From contig NZ_CP022464.2 in assembly GCF_002234575.2 (NCBI RefSeq), positions 3,472,001 to 3,536,000 of the forward strand: a stretch of 64,000 nt of DNA, given 5' to 3'. A model generated the notes under the pieces. The model had not been told where the DNA came from, ran no database searches, and was given only the letters and a program-made list of their open reading frames with translations. This document shows, piece by piece, positions 31,953-40,909 of the stretch; position 1 is the first letter of the stretch; every line of letters begins with the position of its first letter. The position numbers were made by a program, and so were the translations under genes. This DNA comes from Enterocloster bolteae (GTDB taxonomy: Bacteria; Bacillota; Clostridia; Lachnospirales; Lachnospiraceae).

Positions 31953-32041
31953 AACCTCTTTTTATGAAAAACTATCCTTTTTTAACCTTTTTTATGTCCA
32001 ACTTTACGGACATTTGGTCGATTTTAATTCGGACGTTGACA

Positions 32042-32046
32042 ACAAA
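32042..32046. repeat. Target site duplication ACAAA, right copy
   Basis: ACAAA directly between the right end of the element (TTGACA) and the TTA that is the complement of the tsf stop codon. Pairs with 29293-29297. Confidence 0.8.
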
Positions 32047-32982
32047 TTACATTCCCATCTGCTTAGCTACCTCAGCAGCAAAGTCCTCGCTCTTCTTCTC
32101 CAGACCTTCGCCGGTCTCGAAACGAATGAACTTCTTTACCTTGATGGATGCGCCGTTAGCCTTGGCTACAGCTGCAACATACTGGGAAACGCTCTGTTTG
32201 CCGTCTTCTGCCTTTACATAAACCTGGTCTAACAGACAGGTTTCTTTCAGCTCTTTGTTGATACGACCCTTTACCATGCCCTCGATGATCTTATCGTTGG
32301 CATCCGGCTTCTCATTCTTAGCTGCCGCTGTAAGGATTTCTGTCTCTTTTGCAATATAATCAGCGCTTACTTCGTCTCTGCTGGTGAACATTGGCTTTAA
32401 GGCTGCTGCCTGCATAGCCACATTCTTAGCCATATCCTTGATGTCATCGTTAACAACATCTGTCTCTACGTCTACCAGGACGCCAATCTTTCCGCCTGCA
32501 TGGATATAGGATGCAACAAAACCATTTGCCTCCTCAACCTGCTCAAAACGACGGATATTCATGTTCTCACCGATAATGGCAATCTGGGAAGCAAGTGCTT
32601 CCTTTACGGACAATGTCTCGTCCTTAGCCCATCTCTCCTCCATGAATGCATCTAAATCCTTAGCGGAAGTGGTAAGCGCCTGTGCTGCAACATCTGCAAC
32701 ATATGTCTGGAACTTCTCGTTCTTGGCAACAAAGTCAGTCTCAGCGTTAACCTCTACGATTACAGCCTTCTTCTCATCCGCAGCTACTGCTGTAGCTACG
32801 ATGCCTTCTGCTGCAATACGTCCGGCCTTCTTGGCTGCTCCGGCAAGTCCCTTTTCTCTCAGGAACTCTACTGCCTTCTCCATATCACCGTCAGTAGCTG
32901 CAAGAGCTTTCTTGCAGTCCATCATTCCGGCTCCGGTCATCTCTCTTAACTCTTTTACCATTGCTGCGGTTACTGCTGCCAT
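32047..32982 (-). CDS. tsf: Translation elongation factor Ts
   Basis: 311 residues. EF-Ts exchanges GDP for GTP on EF-Tu in the cytoplasm. The N-terminal UBA-like region is typical (VKELREMTGAGMMDCKKALA), followed by NAETDFVAKNEKF, the conserved TDFV motif that contacts EF-Tu. The C-terminal dimerisation part ends EVAKQMGM. Start at ATG 32982, GGAGG upstream. Co-transcribed with rpsB, 29 bases away. Its stop codon adjoins the duplication of a Tn7-like insertion; the coding sequence itself is intact, as expected for an attachment-site gene. Confidence 0.98.
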   Translation of the reverse strand: MAAVTAAMVKELREMTGAGMMDCKKALAATDGDMEKAVEFLREKGLAGAAKKAGRIAAEGIVATAVAADEKKAVIVEVNAETDFVAKNEKFQTYVADVAAQALTTSAKDLDAFMEERWAKDETLSVKEALASQIAIIGENMNIRRFEQVEEANGFVASYIHAGGKIGVLVDVETDVVNDDIKDMAKNVAMQAAALKPMFTSRDEVSADYIAKETEILTAAAKNEKPDANDKIIEGMVKGRINKELKETCLLDQVYVKAEDGKQSVSQYVAAVAKANGASIKVKKFIRFETGEGLEKKSEDFAAEVAKQMGM

Positions 32983-33011
32983 TTCATCTTCCTCCAATTT
33001 TAAAGTTTTAA

Positions 33012-33764
33012 TTAAGCCTCAACAGCCTCTGTCTCGAAAGCCTGGGCAGGAATCTCGATTTCCATTGCGCCCTCTAAAACTTCGCCCTGCTTTGCTTCGA
33101 TAACAGCATCAGCCATCTTGGAAACAATCAGCTTAACGGCTCTGATGGCATCATCATTGCCAGGAATTACATAATCCAGTTCTTCCGGATCACAGTTAGT
33201 ATCAACAATACCGATTAACGGTATACCAAGTGTGTGAGCTTCCTGTACGCAGATGTGCTCCTTCTTCGGGTCAACGATGAAGATTGCATCTGGCAGTCTC
33301 TTCATATCCTTGATTCCGCCAAGGTTTCTCTCTAACTTGTCCCACTCCTTCTTCAGGGCGATTACTTCCTTCTTAGGAAGAACATCGAATGTTCCGTCCT
33401 GAGACATGGTCTCGATTTCTTTCAGTCTGTCAATACGGCTCTGGATGGTCTTGAAGTTGGTCAGCATGCCGCCCAGCCATCTCTCGTTTACAAAGTACAT
33501 TCCGCAGCGCTCTGCCTCAGCCTTGATGGCTTCCTGAGCCTGCTTCTTGGTACCTACGAACAGAATGGTGCCGCCGTCAGCAGCAATGTCAGATACGGCC
33601 TTGTAAGCCTCATCTACCTTGCCTACGGACTTCTGTAAGTCAATGATATAGATACCGTTTCTCTCGGTATAGATGTATGGAGCCATCTTAGGGTTCCATC
33701 TCCTTGTCTGGTGACCGAAATGTACACCAGCTTCCAGTAACTGCTTCATAGAAATTACGCTCAT
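33012..33764 (-). CDS. rpsB: 30S ribosomal protein S2
   Basis: 250 residues. It starts MSVISMKQLLEAGVHFGHQT and has the family motifs FVGTKKQAQEAIKAEAERCG, RWLGGMLTNFKTIQSRI, DAIFIVDPKKEHICVQEAHT and IPLIGIVDTNCDPEELDYVI. ATG 33764 has GGAGG; the longer frame covers the untranslated leader. First gene of the rpsB-tsf operon with its own promoter. Confidence 0.98.
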   Translation of the reverse strand: MSVISMKQLLEAGVHFGHQTRRWNPKMAPYIYTERNGIYIIDLQKSVGKVDEAYKAVSDIAADGGTILFVGTKKQAQEAIKAEAERCGMYFVNERWLGGMLTNFKTIQSRIDRLKEIETMSQDGTFDVLPKKEVIALKKEWDKLERNLGGIKDMKRLPDAIFIVDPKKEHICVQEAHTLGIPLIGIVDTNCDPEELDYVIPGNDDAIRAVKLIVSKMADAVIEAKQGEVLEGAMEIEIPAQAFETEAVEA

Positions 33765-33946
33765 GTTATTTACCTCCATTTGGTTTTTAGCCTGCTCCGT
33801 CGCGTATGGGAGTTCAGGCTCTTCCGTCTGCTTCTGACACTTCCCGGAAGACCTGGCAAACTGCTGGCCAGGCACCGTCCCGCAGAATCCACAGACGTGT
33901 TTTTTGTCAGCCTTTCAAATATATCACAAAATATGGCAGCTTGCAA
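33765..33946 (-). promoter_or_regulatory. rpsB promoter and leader
   Basis: Reading the minus strand, -35 TTGCAA (33941-33946), a 17-base spacer and -10 TATATT (33918-33923) give a transcript with a leader of ~145 bases. The leader can form CCTGGC...GCCAGG and CTTCCGGGAAG hairpins. S2 leaders often bind S2 for autoregulation; that is only a possibility here. Confidence 0.6.
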
Positions 33947-34044
33947 GCACTTTTAGTAAGTTTTCCTGCAAACTGCCATATATATTGTTCTGACTCTATA
34001 TTACCCGGCTATCCGCCAACAGCTTTTTAACCGGTACCTTTTAT

Positions 34045-34833
34045 CTACTTTAAATTTGAGTTGGATGCCTTGATTGTCTTCAGTTCATCAAACACCACGT
34101 CATTCAGAACCTTGATATAGGTTCCCTTCATGCCTGAGGACCGGGATTCAATGACACCGGCGCTTTCAAACTTACGGAGCGCATTGACAATTACAGACCG
34201 GGTAATGCCCACGCGGTCGGCAATCTTACTGGCTACCAGGATGCCTTCGTTTCCGTCCAGCTCCTCGAATATGTGGATAATAGCCTCCAGTTCGGAGAAG
34301 GATAACGTGCTGATAGCTGATTTTACAATCTGCACCTTCCGGGTCTCCTCTGCATTCTCCTCATTGACAGAACGCATCATCTCCAGACCTACCACAGTGG
34401 TTCCGTATTCACTGAGTATGATATCGTCAATATCATACTGGGAATCCGACTTGTAAATGAAAAGGGTTCCAAGCCGCTCTCCCGCTATATCAATGGGAGT
34501 GATGATGGCCTGATACTTCCTTACATTTTCCTCGGCAAAGCCAAGGGTGGCAAGATTTACGTTCTCCTTGGTGGACAAAACGCTTAAAAGACGTTCGTTC
34601 AGCATCTTATCCACGTAACCTCCGACCTGGTCTTCGATAAGTTCCTCTATCTCATCTACCCCAGAACAGATGCTCACCCCCAGAACCTTGCCCTTCTTGC
34701 TGATTACCAGGATATTGGATAACAATATCTCACTCAAAACTTTACAGATGTCATTAAAAACAACTTTATGAGAATTATTGTTATGCAATAGCTTGTTGAT
34801 TTTTCTTGTTTTGTCCAACAATTGAACACTCAT
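34045..34833 (-). CDS. codY: GTP- and branched-chain-amino-acid-sensing repressor CodY
   Basis: 262 residues. The N-terminal GAF-type ligand domain (LLDKTRKINKLLHNNNSHKV, ILVISKKGKVLGVS) is followed by a C-terminal winged helix with the conserved recognition helix ASKIADRVGITRSVIVNALR and FESAGVIESRSSGMKGTYIK. CodY represses stationary-phase, transport and often toxin genes while GTP and isoleucine are plentiful. AAGGAGG lies upstream. Its place between topA and rpsB is the usual clostridial order. Confidence 0.97.
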   Translation of the reverse strand: MSVQLLDKTRKINKLLHNNNSHKVVFNDICKVLSEILLSNILVISKKGKVLGVSICSGVDEIEELIEDQVGGYVDKMLNERLLSVLSTKENVNLATLGFAEENVRKYQAIITPIDIAGERLGTLFIYKSDSQYDIDDIILSEYGTTVVGLEMMRSVNEENAEETRKVQIVKSAISTLSFSELEAIIHIFEELDGNEGILVASKIADRVGITRSVIVNALRKFESAGVIESRSSGMKGTYIKVLNDVVFDELKTIKASNSNLK

Positions 34834-34892
34834 CTCCGAAAGCCTCCTTATCCAAATTGTATATCACCCAAAAATACTCTACTAATAATAGA

Positions 34893-34921
34893 ATTTTAAC
34901 ACAATTTTTAAGCAATAACAA
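34893..34921 (-). promoter_or_regulatory. codY promoter
   Basis: On the minus strand, TTGTTA (34916-34921), a 17-base spacer and TAAAAT (34893-34898), about 60 bases before the codY start, in a very AT-rich gap. No clear CodY box is seen, so autoregulation is not supported. Confidence 0.5.
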
Positions 34922-34988
34922 GAGTTTTTTGAAGTTTTCGATTATTTTAAGATTTTGATATTTTTCCTATTTGTTTTTACAAATTTTT

Positions 34989-37076
34989 CTATTTTTCACT
35001 CTTATCCATGCGGTAGCCACAGGTCTCTCCGGCACATAAAAGCTTATTTCCCTTCTCTACCATATAAGAACCGCAGACCGGGCATTTCTGAGTGGAAGGC
35101 TTCTGCCAGGACATAAAGTCACAGTCAGGACTGGCCTCACATCCATAGTAGAGACGTCCCTTCTTTGTCTTCCTGCGCACCAGCTCCTTACCGCACTTCG
35201 GACATGGGATACCGATTTTTTCAAGATAGGGCTTGGTGTTCTTGCACTCCGGAAATCCGGGGCATGCCAGAAATTTGCCGTGAGGACCATACTTAATCAC
35301 CATCTGGCGCCCGCACAGGTCGCAGACCACATCCGATACCTCATCCGCAATCTTTACGGATTCCAGCTCCTTCTCAGCCGTTTTAACCGCCTCGTCCAGG
35401 TCAGGATAGAAGTTGCTGACAACGGTCTTCCAGGCCACAGTACCGTCTGCCACTTTATCCAGCAGAGATTCCATGTTAGCTGTAAAGTTAGGGTCCACGA
35501 TGCTTGGGAAGGAATTCTTCATGATGCGGTTTACCACATCCCCCAGCTCCGTTACATAGAGGTTCTTGCTCTCCTTTACCACATATCTTCTGGCAATGAT
35601 CGTGGTAATGGTGGGAGCATAGGTACTTGGACGGCCTATGCCCTGCTCCTCCAGCGCCTTTACCAGGGACGCCTCCGTGTAGTGTGCCGGAGGCTGGGTG
35701 AAATGCTGGCTTGGGTCCAGCTGTTCCAGCTTTAGGACGGTTCCCTTTTCCAGGTTGCCAAGGACCTGATTTTTCTCTTCCTCATCGTCTGCCTCCACGT
35801 AAACGGACATAAAGCCTTCAAAATCCAGCTTGGAAGCCGATGTTGTGAACAGGTGGCTGCCCGCCCCAATCTTTACAGAAGTGGTCTCATATACGGCCGG
35901 CGCCATACGGCTGGCTGTAAACCGCTTCCAGATTAACTGGTAAAGCCGGAACAGGTCTCTTTGCAGTGATTCTTTTACAATGGTAGGAGTCAATGTTATG
36001 TCAGTGGGACGGATGGCTTCGTGGGCATCCTGTATCTTAACGCCCTCTTTTTTAACCTGGCTTCCCTGAGCAACATATTTCTCGCCGTAATGCTCCTTTA
36101 CAAATGATCTGGCCGCTGTGTCCGCCTCGTCTGCGATTCTGGTGGAATCCGTACGCAGGTAGGTGATAAGACCCAGGGTTCCCTTGCCTTTTACCTCTAC
36201 GCCTTCATAGAGCTGCTGGGCCAGACGCATGGTTTTTTGTGTGGAAAAGTTAAGTACCTTGGAGGCTTCCTGCTGCAGGGTACTGGTTGTAAACGGGATG
36301 GGCGCCTTCTTTACCCGCTCCCCTCTCTTTACTTCCTCCACCTCGTATTTACATCCCTCTAACTGACTCAGAATCTGATCCAGTTCCTCCTTGTTGCGGA
36401 TAACTGCCTTACCGCCCTTGGAGTCCCTGTTCCCATAATACTTTGCCACCAAAGGCTTCTTGTTCCCTTTCAGGAGAAGGTCTGCCTCCAGATTCCAGTA
36501 TTCCTCAGGGATAAATGCATTGATTTCGTCCTCGCGGTCGCAAATCATCCGCAGAGCAACGGACTGTACACGGCCTGCGCTCAGTCCTCTCTTGACCTTT
36601 GCCCACAAAAGCGGACTGATCCGGTAACCCACCATACGGTCCAGCATTCTTCTGGTCTGCTGGGCATTTACCAGGTTCATATCAAGCTCCCTAGGGGTCT
36701 TGAAGGAGGCCTTTACCGCGTTCTTCGTAATTTCATTAAAACTGATGCGGTAAACATCCTTACTCTTAAGTTCATCCAGCTTAAGAGCCTTCATCAGATG
36801 CCATGAAATGGCCTCTCCCTCGCGGTCAGGGTCCGTTGCCAGATAAATCTTGTCTGCCTTCTTCACTTCCTTGCGCAGCTTGGCCAGAACGTCTCCCTTT
36901 CCTCTGATTGTAATGTACTTGGGCTCATAGTCATGTTCCGCATCAAATCCCAACTGGCTCTTCGGAAGATCCCTGACATGGCCTCCCGATGCATCTACCT
37001 CATAGTTGGCGCCCAGAAACTTCTTGATGGTTTTCACTTTTGCTGGTGACTCCACAATTACCAGATAATTCGCCAT
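34989..37076 (-). CDS. topA: DNA topoisomerase I
   Basis: 695 residues. Type IA enzyme that relaxes negative supercoils. The N-terminal Toprim domain starts MANYLVIVESPAKVKTIKKF with ATDPDREGEAISWHL. The catalytic Tyr lies in LITYLRTDSTRIADEA. Further core motifs are GRPSTYAPTITTIIARRYV and ILNFSTQ-like KVLNFSTQKTMRLAQQLYEG. Three zinc-finger modules end the protein (CDLCGRQM, CPKCGKELVRRKTKKG, CPVCGSYMVEKG). ATG 37076 has AAGGAG; the longer frame to 37127 is not used. Follows dprA by 88 bases. Confidence 0.98.
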   Translation of the reverse strand: MANYLVIVESPAKVKTIKKFLGANYEVDASGGHVRDLPKSQLGFDAEHDYEPKYITIRGKGDVLAKLRKEVKKADKIYLATDPDREGEAISWHLMKALKLDELKSKDVYRISFNEITKNAVKASFKTPRELDMNLVNAQQTRRMLDRMVGYRISPLLWAKVKRGLSAGRVQSVALRMICDREDEINAFIPEEYWNLEADLLLKGNKKPLVAKYYGNRDSKGGKAVIRNKEELDQILSQLEGCKYEVEEVKRGERVKKAPIPFTTSTLQQEASKVLNFSTQKTMRLAQQLYEGVEVKGKGTLGLITYLRTDSTRIADEADTAARSFVKEHYGEKYVAQGSQVKKEGVKIQDAHEAIRPTDITLTPTIVKESLQRDLFRLYQLIWKRFTASRMAPAVYETTSVKIGAGSHLFTTSASKLDFEGFMSVYVEADDEEEKNQVLGNLEKGTVLKLEQLDPSQHFTQPPAHYTEASLVKALEEQGIGRPSTYAPTITTIIARRYVVKESKNLYVTELGDVVNRIMKNSFPSIVDPNFTANMESLLDKVADGTVAWKTVVSNFYPDLDEAVKTAEKELESVKIADEVSDVVCDLCGRQMVIKYGPHGKFLACPGFPECKNTKPYLEKIGIPCPKCGKELVRRKTKKGRLYYGCEASPDCDFMSWQKPSTQKCPVCGSYMVEKGNKLLCAGETCGYRMDKSEK

Positions 37077-37164
37077 TGTAAAACTCCTTACTCGCTGTTC
37101 ATTTATTTTCACAAAATGGAGACACACCCCGGCGGATGCCGGAGGATATCCAAAATCCTGACAC

Positions 37165-38337
37165 TTATGTGATTGTTTTCATGTAGTTCTGACCTGATGT
37201 TCTCACTGCAAATCCTTCCAATTCCAGCTCCAGAAGGGCGCTCATGCAGCGTCCTGCTGAAAGTCCTGTCTGCACCATAATCTGTTCCAGATGTCTGGGT
37301 TCGGAATCTAGGCAACTATACACCATTTTTTCAATCTTGGCAAGTCCCTTCTGGTCTTTTTCACGGTTAATACACTTTTTTTCGTGAAAAATGCCCATAT
37401 AGTCCAGCACATCCTCAGGGCTGGTCAATATCCCTGCGCCGGACTGTATAAGCTCGTTACACCCCGCACTCAGGTCATCCGTTATCCGGCCCGGCAGCGC
37501 AAATATCTCCTTCCCCTGTTCCAGACCCAGGCTGGCTGTTATGAGGGAACCGCTTTTCTTTCGGGCCTCCATTATCAGAATCACGTCCGAAAGGCCGCTT
37601 ATGATACGGTTGCGCATAGGGAAGTTCCTGGCCATGGGTTCCTCATCCGGTCCGAACTCGGAAAGGATACCTCCCTGAAAAGGAATCGCTTCATACAGAT
37701 AATAATTGCTCCTGGGATAACAGATGTTCACGCCGCACCCAAGGACTCCATACGTCCTCCCCTTTCCGTTCAATGCGCCCTCATGTCCGGCCCCATCTAT
37801 ACCCAGGGCCAGACCGCTGACAATCTGTATACCGGCTCTTGCCAGCTCCTTTCCCATAAATCCGGCTGCCTGCCTTCCGTACTCCGAACAGTTCCTGGCC
37901 CCTATGATGGCTGCGGTGGGACATTTCTCATCCGGCAGCTCTCCTTTAACATAAAGTCCCATGGGATAGTCATAAATATGCAGAAGCCGTTTGGGATATT
38001 CCCTGTCAAGGGGCGTTACGAAACGGATTCCCTTCTCCTGTAAACAGTTATACTCCCGGACCATGCCGGAAAACCGTTCCTTCCACCGGTCATACGTGCG
38101 GCATTTTTCCTCGCTTTGTAAGATTCCCAGTTTCTTTAATTCCATTCCTTCTATATAATACGCCCGCTCAAAGCTTCCTGCCATCTCCCATATACGCCGT
38201 ATGGTAACTGCCCCAAAGCCCGGAATACGGGTGAGCCAGTACAGATATTCTTTTTCATGCCTCTTGACTAAATCCATCTCCGGGCCGAAAACCGCATTCC
38301 GGCTGGATTCCTGCTCCCCACTGTTCCCTATCCCCAT
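37165..38337 (-). CDS. dprA: DNA-processing protein DprA
   Basis: 390 residues. DprA loads RecA on incoming single-stranded DNA during transformation and is kept in many non-competent clostridia. An N-terminal helical region (WLTRIPGFGAVTIRRIWEMA) is followed by the Rossmann-like core with AAIIGARNCSEYGRQAA, IVSGLALGIDGAGHEGAL, GVLGCGVNICYPRSN and SGLSDVILIMEARKKSGSLI. A winged helix ends the protein (EPRHLEQIMVQTGLSAGRCM). The start overlaps the end of comM, with GGAGG inside comM, so translation is coupled. Confidence 0.96.
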   Translation of the reverse strand: MGIGNSGEQESSRNAVFGPEMDLVKRHEKEYLYWLTRIPGFGAVTIRRIWEMAGSFERAYYIEGMELKKLGILQSEEKCRTYDRWKERFSGMVREYNCLQEKGIRFVTPLDREYPKRLLHIYDYPMGLYVKGELPDEKCPTAAIIGARNCSEYGRQAAGFMGKELARAGIQIVSGLALGIDGAGHEGALNGKGRTYGVLGCGVNICYPRSNYYLYEAIPFQGGILSEFGPDEEPMARNFPMRNRIISGLSDVILIMEARKKSGSLITASLGLEQGKEIFALPGRITDDLSAGCNELIQSGAGILTSPEDVLDYMGIFHEKKCINREKDQKGLAKIEKMVYSCLDSEPRHLEQIMVQTGLSAGRCMSALLELELEGFAVRTSGQNYMKTIT

Positions 38338-39863
38338 ATCTTTTCCTCCAGTCCCCCGTATCCCAATGCTTCTGCCAGATGTTCCTTCTTTATATCCCTG
38401 CTGTCCTCCAGGTCGGCAATGGTCCTGGCAACCTTCAGCGCCTTGTGGTACCTTCTGGCACTGAAGCCTCCTGACTCATATATCCGTTGGGCAAAGTCCT
38501 TCTCCTCGGGTCCCAGGCTGCAATGCAGTTCTACCTCTTTCATACCCATGCGGCTGTTAAAACGTATCTTTGAGCCCAAAAAGCGGCGTTCCTGACGTTT
38601 TCTGGCATGCTCCACCCGTTTCCGGATGGATGCAGAGTCCTCATTTTCACCCTGGGCCGGGTTCAGTTCCCCAAAGGTAACCGGAGACGCCTCTGCGCAG
38701 ATATCAAACCGTTCCAGTATGGGCCTGGATATATGCCCCAGATATCGTCTGATCTGGTTCTCCGAGCAATTACAGCGGTTCCTGTCCGGATAGAATCCGC
38801 ATGGACACAGGTTCATGGCTGCTACCATCATGAAATCTGCTGGAAATTCATAATTACCAGATACCCTTGTCACCGTAATTTTCCGTTCTTCCAAAGGCTG
38901 TCTCAATATTTCCACAGCAAAAGGGCTAAAATGAGGCAGCTCATCCAAAAAAAGTACTCCTCCCGAAGCCAGAGACAGCTCTCCTGGCCTGGGAGGGACG
39001 CCTCCTCCTGCCAGAGCCCTGGATGTTATGGTGTGGTGGGGACTTCTGAACGGCCTCTCAGACAGTAAGGGACGGCCTGCCGGCAGGAGTCCGCAGATAC
39101 TGTAGATTCTGGATATCTCTATGTCCTCCTCACGCGTCAGTCCGGGCAGGATAGTTGGAATTCTTTTGGCAATCATAGTTTTACCGGTTCCGGCGCTGCC
39201 GGTCAAAAGCAGTCCGTGCATGCCGGCTGCCGCCACCTCCGCTGCCCTCCTCAATATGGCCTGACCGTTGACCTCCCTGTAATCCAGACCATCTTTCTTC
39301 TGACAGCCGCTCTCCGGACGGTAAAGCGGAGCATGGCACGGTTCCATGGAAGCCGTGGCCTTAAGTATACCTGCCATATGGCCCAGAGATTCCACCCCCA
39401 CCATATCTACCCCTTCCATTACCAGGCCCTCCGCCACATTTTCTATCGGCAGGAAACATCTTTTGATACCCTTCTCCCTGGCCATAGCTGCCAGGGAAAG
39501 CACACCGCTTACAGGTTTCACCCTGCCGTCCAGCCCCAGTTCTCCAATTACCATGCTGTCCTCCAGCGTATCTGTCCCAACCACCTGAAACGCGCCCAAT
39601 ATGGCAACCGCAATGGGAAGGTCATAGGCAGTGCCTCCCTTGCGTATGCCTGCCGGAGACAGGTTGACAGTTATCTTTTTAGCCGGGAGACGAAATCCCG
39701 AATTCTTAAGGGCTGTCCTGACCCGATCCTGTGACTCCCTTACCTCTGAAGCCAGCTGTCCTGATATGGAAAATCCCGGAAGCCCATCAGACACATCCGC
39801 CTCCACCGAGACCAGGACCCCTTCCACAGCCCATATTCCTCCGCTGTTGATTCGCGTAAACAT
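38328..39863 (-). CDS. comM: ComM-like Mg-chelatase family AAA+ protein
   Basis: 511 residues from ATG 39863 (AAAGGGG upstream; the frame extends to 39908). N-terminal Lon-protease-like domain (PGFSISGQLASEVRESQDRV, ITVNLSPAGIRKGGTAYDLP). Walker A is LLTGSAGTGKTMIAKRIPTI and Walker B GGVLFLDELPHFSPFAVEIL. A four-Cys stretch follows (NLCPCGFYPDRNRCNCSENQ) and an arginine-finger region (RPILERFDICAE). ComM helicases help branch migration in transformation. Coupled to dprA. Confidence 0.96.
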   Translation of the reverse strand: MFTRINSGGIWAVEGVLVSVEADVSDGLPGFSISGQLASEVRESQDRVRTALKNSGFRLPAKKITVNLSPAGIRKGGTAYDLPIAVAILGAFQVVGTDTLEDSMVIGELGLDGRVKPVSGVLSLAAMAREKGIKRCFLPIENVAEGLVMEGVDMVGVESLGHMAGILKATASMEPCHAPLYRPESGCQKKDGLDYREVNGQAILRRAAEVAAAGMHGLLLTGSAGTGKTMIAKRIPTILPGLTREEDIEISRIYSICGLLPAGRPLLSERPFRSPHHTITSRALAGGGVPPRPGELSLASGGVLFLDELPHFSPFAVEILRQPLEERKITVTRVSGNYEFPADFMMVAAMNLCPCGFYPDRNRCNCSENQIRRYLGHISRPILERFDICAEASPVTFGELNPAQGENEDSASIRKRVEHARKRQERRFLGSKIRFNSRMGMKEVELHCSLGPEEKDFAQRIYESGGFSARRYHKALKVARTIADLEDSRDIKKEHLAEALGYGGLEEKIWG

Positions 39864-39999
39864 CCATCCGCCCCTTTCACCTTGCTGGTAACTATAATAC
39901 ACATCCATAAATCAGTGGAACTTTGGCACGATACCGTACCGGATTTAAATATAAGACAGGATAGGAAGAACCCTATCCTCTTGAATGAAAGATATAATT

Positions 40000-40028
40000 A
40001 CTATACTAAATGGAACATAAAATTACAA
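40000..40028 (-). promoter_or_regulatory. comM-dprA promoter
   Basis: On the minus strand, TTGTAA (40023-40028), a 17-base spacer and TATAGT (40000-40005), ~135 bases before comM. A hairpin AGGATAG...CTATCCT at 39958-39979 lies in the leader between promoter and gene. It may also end transcripts from the gene upstream, although no T-run follows. Confidence 0.5.
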
Positions 40029-40103
40029 GGGGCAATCTGAACTGTTTTCCATAACATGTCTCCCGGGGGACCATCCGGGGACCGCTGCGCCTCCTGCCCC
40101 TTC

Positions 40104-40889
40104 CTACTTTTGAAACTCCGTCATATAAGGCCGGAAACGCAGGGGCAGATGGGTTCTCTGGCATACCGGGTTACGGCGTTCCCTGATGGCAATGGTATCG
40201 CAGAACATACGCCACATGTCCTCGTAAGTCTCCTCGTCCGTCCTCTCCCTAAGCCAGCGGCTCCATCCCCGGTCGCTGTTCTCCTGTTCCGGTTCAAGGG
40301 GTTGGTTTACAAGAAACCAGGAGCGTCCGGCGGGATGGACTGCTGCCCTTTTATGGTTCTCATCATAAATAACCCAGTTTTCCTCCGGCAGCCGGTCTGC
40401 AAAGTGAGGTGCCAAAAGAGTCATGATATCGTTCTTCGGACCGATACGCGACACCAGTATGCCTCCCGGAGTCTCTGAAAATCGCAGAAACTCTGTCAGC
40501 AGATGATTTTCATTGTAAACATTCCGGCACAGGCCGAATATATCATAGCAGGCCGGAAGCTGAAGCATGTCCAGTACCGACGGGCCGTGGCGGAAGGCCT
40601 GTATCAGGAACCTGTATATCTTATCCGCCCGTTCCCGGTCCTGGCTCAGGGAGGCGGTGTATACCTTCCTGTATATCTCCTGGGAGAGCTTGGCGCACAC
40701 GGAACGGATAACCTTCTCCGCCTTTTCCGGACAGATCTGTACATCCCTGTACTCTGCAAAAAGCTCCAGTTCCTCATATTCTCCCTTTACGGCCAGCCGG
40801 ACATTCTCATGGCCGGCCGGGTCAGACCAGGCATCGTATACACCGCAGAGAATCCCCTCAAGCCATGGCTCGCACATGTAAACCGTCAT
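40104..40889 (-). CDS. TIGR03915/DUF4130-like DNA metabolism protein
   Basis: 261 residues from ATG 40889 (GAGGAGG upstream). It starts MTVYMCEPWLEGILCGVYDA, with DKIYRFLIQAFRHGPSVLDM, FLRFSETPGGILVSRIGPKN and WVIYDENHKRAAVHPAGRSW in order; this is the TIGR03915 (DUF4130) pattern. Members are always paired with the radical SAM protein encoded just upstream, with a 20-base gap here. The pair is thought to act on DNA or nucleic acid bases; the reaction is unknown. The pair would be transcribed from the SOS-box promoter at 42.5 kb. Confidence 0.88.
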   Translation of the reverse strand: MTVYMCEPWLEGILCGVYDAWSDPAGHENVRLAVKGEYEELELFAEYRDVQICPEKAEKVIRSVCAKLSQEIYRKVYTASLSQDRERADKIYRFLIQAFRHGPSVLDMLQLPACYDIFGLCRNVYNENHLLTEFLRFSETPGGILVSRIGPKNDIMTLLAPHFADRLPEENWVIYDENHKRAAVHPAGRSWFLVNQPLEPEQENSDRGWSRWLRERTDEETYEDMWRMFCDTIAIRERRNPVCQRTHLPLRFRPYMTEFQK

Positions 40890-40909
40890 ATGGTGCACCT
40901 CCTCAATCC

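Larger units (their letters stand above)
29298..32041. mobile_element. Non-autonomous Tn7-like element inserted at the 3' end of tsf
   Basis: 2,744 bp. The left end starts TGTCATTGTCCAAATTAAAA. The right end read inward starts TGTCAACGTCCGAATTAAAA, and similarity continues for ~56 bases, through GTCC and GGACATAAA motifs repeated inside each end like transposase-binding sites. The ends have the 5'-TGT...ACA-3' form of Tn7/Tn5053-type elements. ACAAA flanks both sides and the right copy touches the tsf stop codon. Inside are seven short genes (six on the minus strand) and no transposase, so it must have been moved in trans. Confidence 0.85.

Noticed and set aside
34834..34988. CodY box in front of codY
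   Set aside because: The gap is AT-rich and gives several partial matches, but none with the symmetric AATTTTC-GAAAATT core.
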